Part shown: in pieces, positions 5,518-5,779 of the stretch
Layout: each line of letters starts with the position of its first letter
How positions within the stretch are numbered: the stretch's first letter is position 1
Source of the DNA: Candidatus Iainarchaeum sp.
Lineage (GTDB): Archaea > Iainarchaeota > Iainarchaeia > Iainarchaeales > GW2011-AR10
Length of the DNA: 5,779 nt
NCBI GenBank assembly: GCA_016186855.1
Contig: JACPKT010000014.1
Location: forward strand, 1-5,779
Reading direction: 5' to 3'
Notes under the pieces: model-generated
Told to the model about the DNA's origin: nothing
Database searches by the model: none
Seen by the model: only the letters and a program-made list of their open reading frames with translations
Translations under genes and position numbers: made by a program

Positions 5518-5779
5518 TATAATCACGCCTGCCAAGTACGGCAGCTTTGATGTAATGACACGAGAAGAACACATACAAAATATTTCAGCTCAATTAAAAG
5601 AAATTCCAAAAATAAAAAGAACATTTCCGGCATTTTGTGGAGCTCAAGACTCACATACTATCCCCCTATTAAAAAAATATGTTAAAAGCAATGATTTCAT
5701 TATAGTTTCTGGAACTGCATTATACGACCACCCAGAAGGACCTACTGAAGGCGCCAAATTATTGAGAAAAACGCTTAAC
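5510..5779 (+). pseudogene. Continuation of the RuBisCO-like protein in a shifted frame, 3' end outside the window
   Basis: Frame 5510-5779 is open for 90 codons without its own plausible start. It reads ADSIITPAKYGSFDVMTREE, which fits the loop-6 region of RuBisCO-like proteins (a GADxxxxPxYG pattern). RTFPAFCGAQDSHTIPLLKK then matches the segment that contains SGG in RuBisCO. DFIIVSGTALYDHPEGPTEG then AKLLRKTL matches the phosphate-binding GGGxHGHPxGxxAGAKAxR segment. The serine and second glycine of the phosphate sites are altered (FCGAQ, SGTAL). Removing one G from the GGGG at 5507-5510 would join the two frames as IMW-ADSIITP. The C-terminal helices lie beyond 5779. Confidence 0.7.

Noticed and set aside
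3104..5779. Base-composition shift marking a horizontally acquired island starting after the nucleotidyltransferase gene
   Set aside because: Hand counts on sample lines differ (1441-1500 has 31 of 60 G/C, 3421-3480 and 4021-4080 have 18 of 60), but the methyltransferase region is just as AT-rich (1861-1920 has 16 of 60). There is no clean boundary.
1..5779. tRNA, CRISPR array, insertion sequence ends or attachment site
   Set aside because: No tRNA cloverleaf consensus, no regularly spaced repeats, no transposase frame and no long terminal inverted repeats were seen on reading both strands.

Overview
The window looks like a chromosomal segment of a compact, AT-leaning archaeal genome. The evidence is a LonB-type protease whose two membrane helices follow the Walker A motif, AT-rich TATA-like boxes 25-35 bases before several starts (lonB appears leaderless), GGTG(A) Shine-Dalgarno sequences, GTG starts, and a diverged RuBisCO-family protein. 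The combination would fit a small-genome (DPANN-like) or euryarchaeal lineage, but nothing here fixes the species.

Bases 1-3103 hold housekeeping-type genes in two divergent pairs. lonB (minus strand, N-terminal part only) diverges from ribonuclease Z (plus) across 566-661. A class I SAM-dependent methyltransferase-like gene (minus) diverges from a sugar-phosphate nucleotidyltransferase (plus) across 2306-2392. The RNase Z and methyltransferase genes converge with 6 bases between them. lonB carries a one-base frameshift in a six-base homopolymer, and the frame that continues it encodes the expected two transmembrane helices.

Bases 3104-5779 are all plus strand and look accessory. First comes a VapBC toxin-antitoxin pair with overlapping genes and a near-perfect palindrome in the promoter. 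Next is a two-gene unit: a coiled-coil plus winged-helix protein overlaps by 8 bases a 122-residue protein of unknown function that contains two copies of an I-x-G-K-[KR]-x-x-C-x-C element. A 55-residue fragment resembling the N-terminus of pRiA4b ORF-3-like proteins follows. Last is a strongly diverged RuBisCO-like (form IV-like) gene. It keeps the Lys-Asp-Asp-Glu metal-binding motif, but it appears to lack about 55-60 residues from the middle of the barrel and continues in another frame after a G-run, so it is probably decaying or mis-assembled.

The strongest candidates for novelty are the duplicated CxC protein with its winged-helix partner, and the diverged RuBisCO-like gene next to them. 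No RNA genes, CRISPR arrays or complete transposons were seen.
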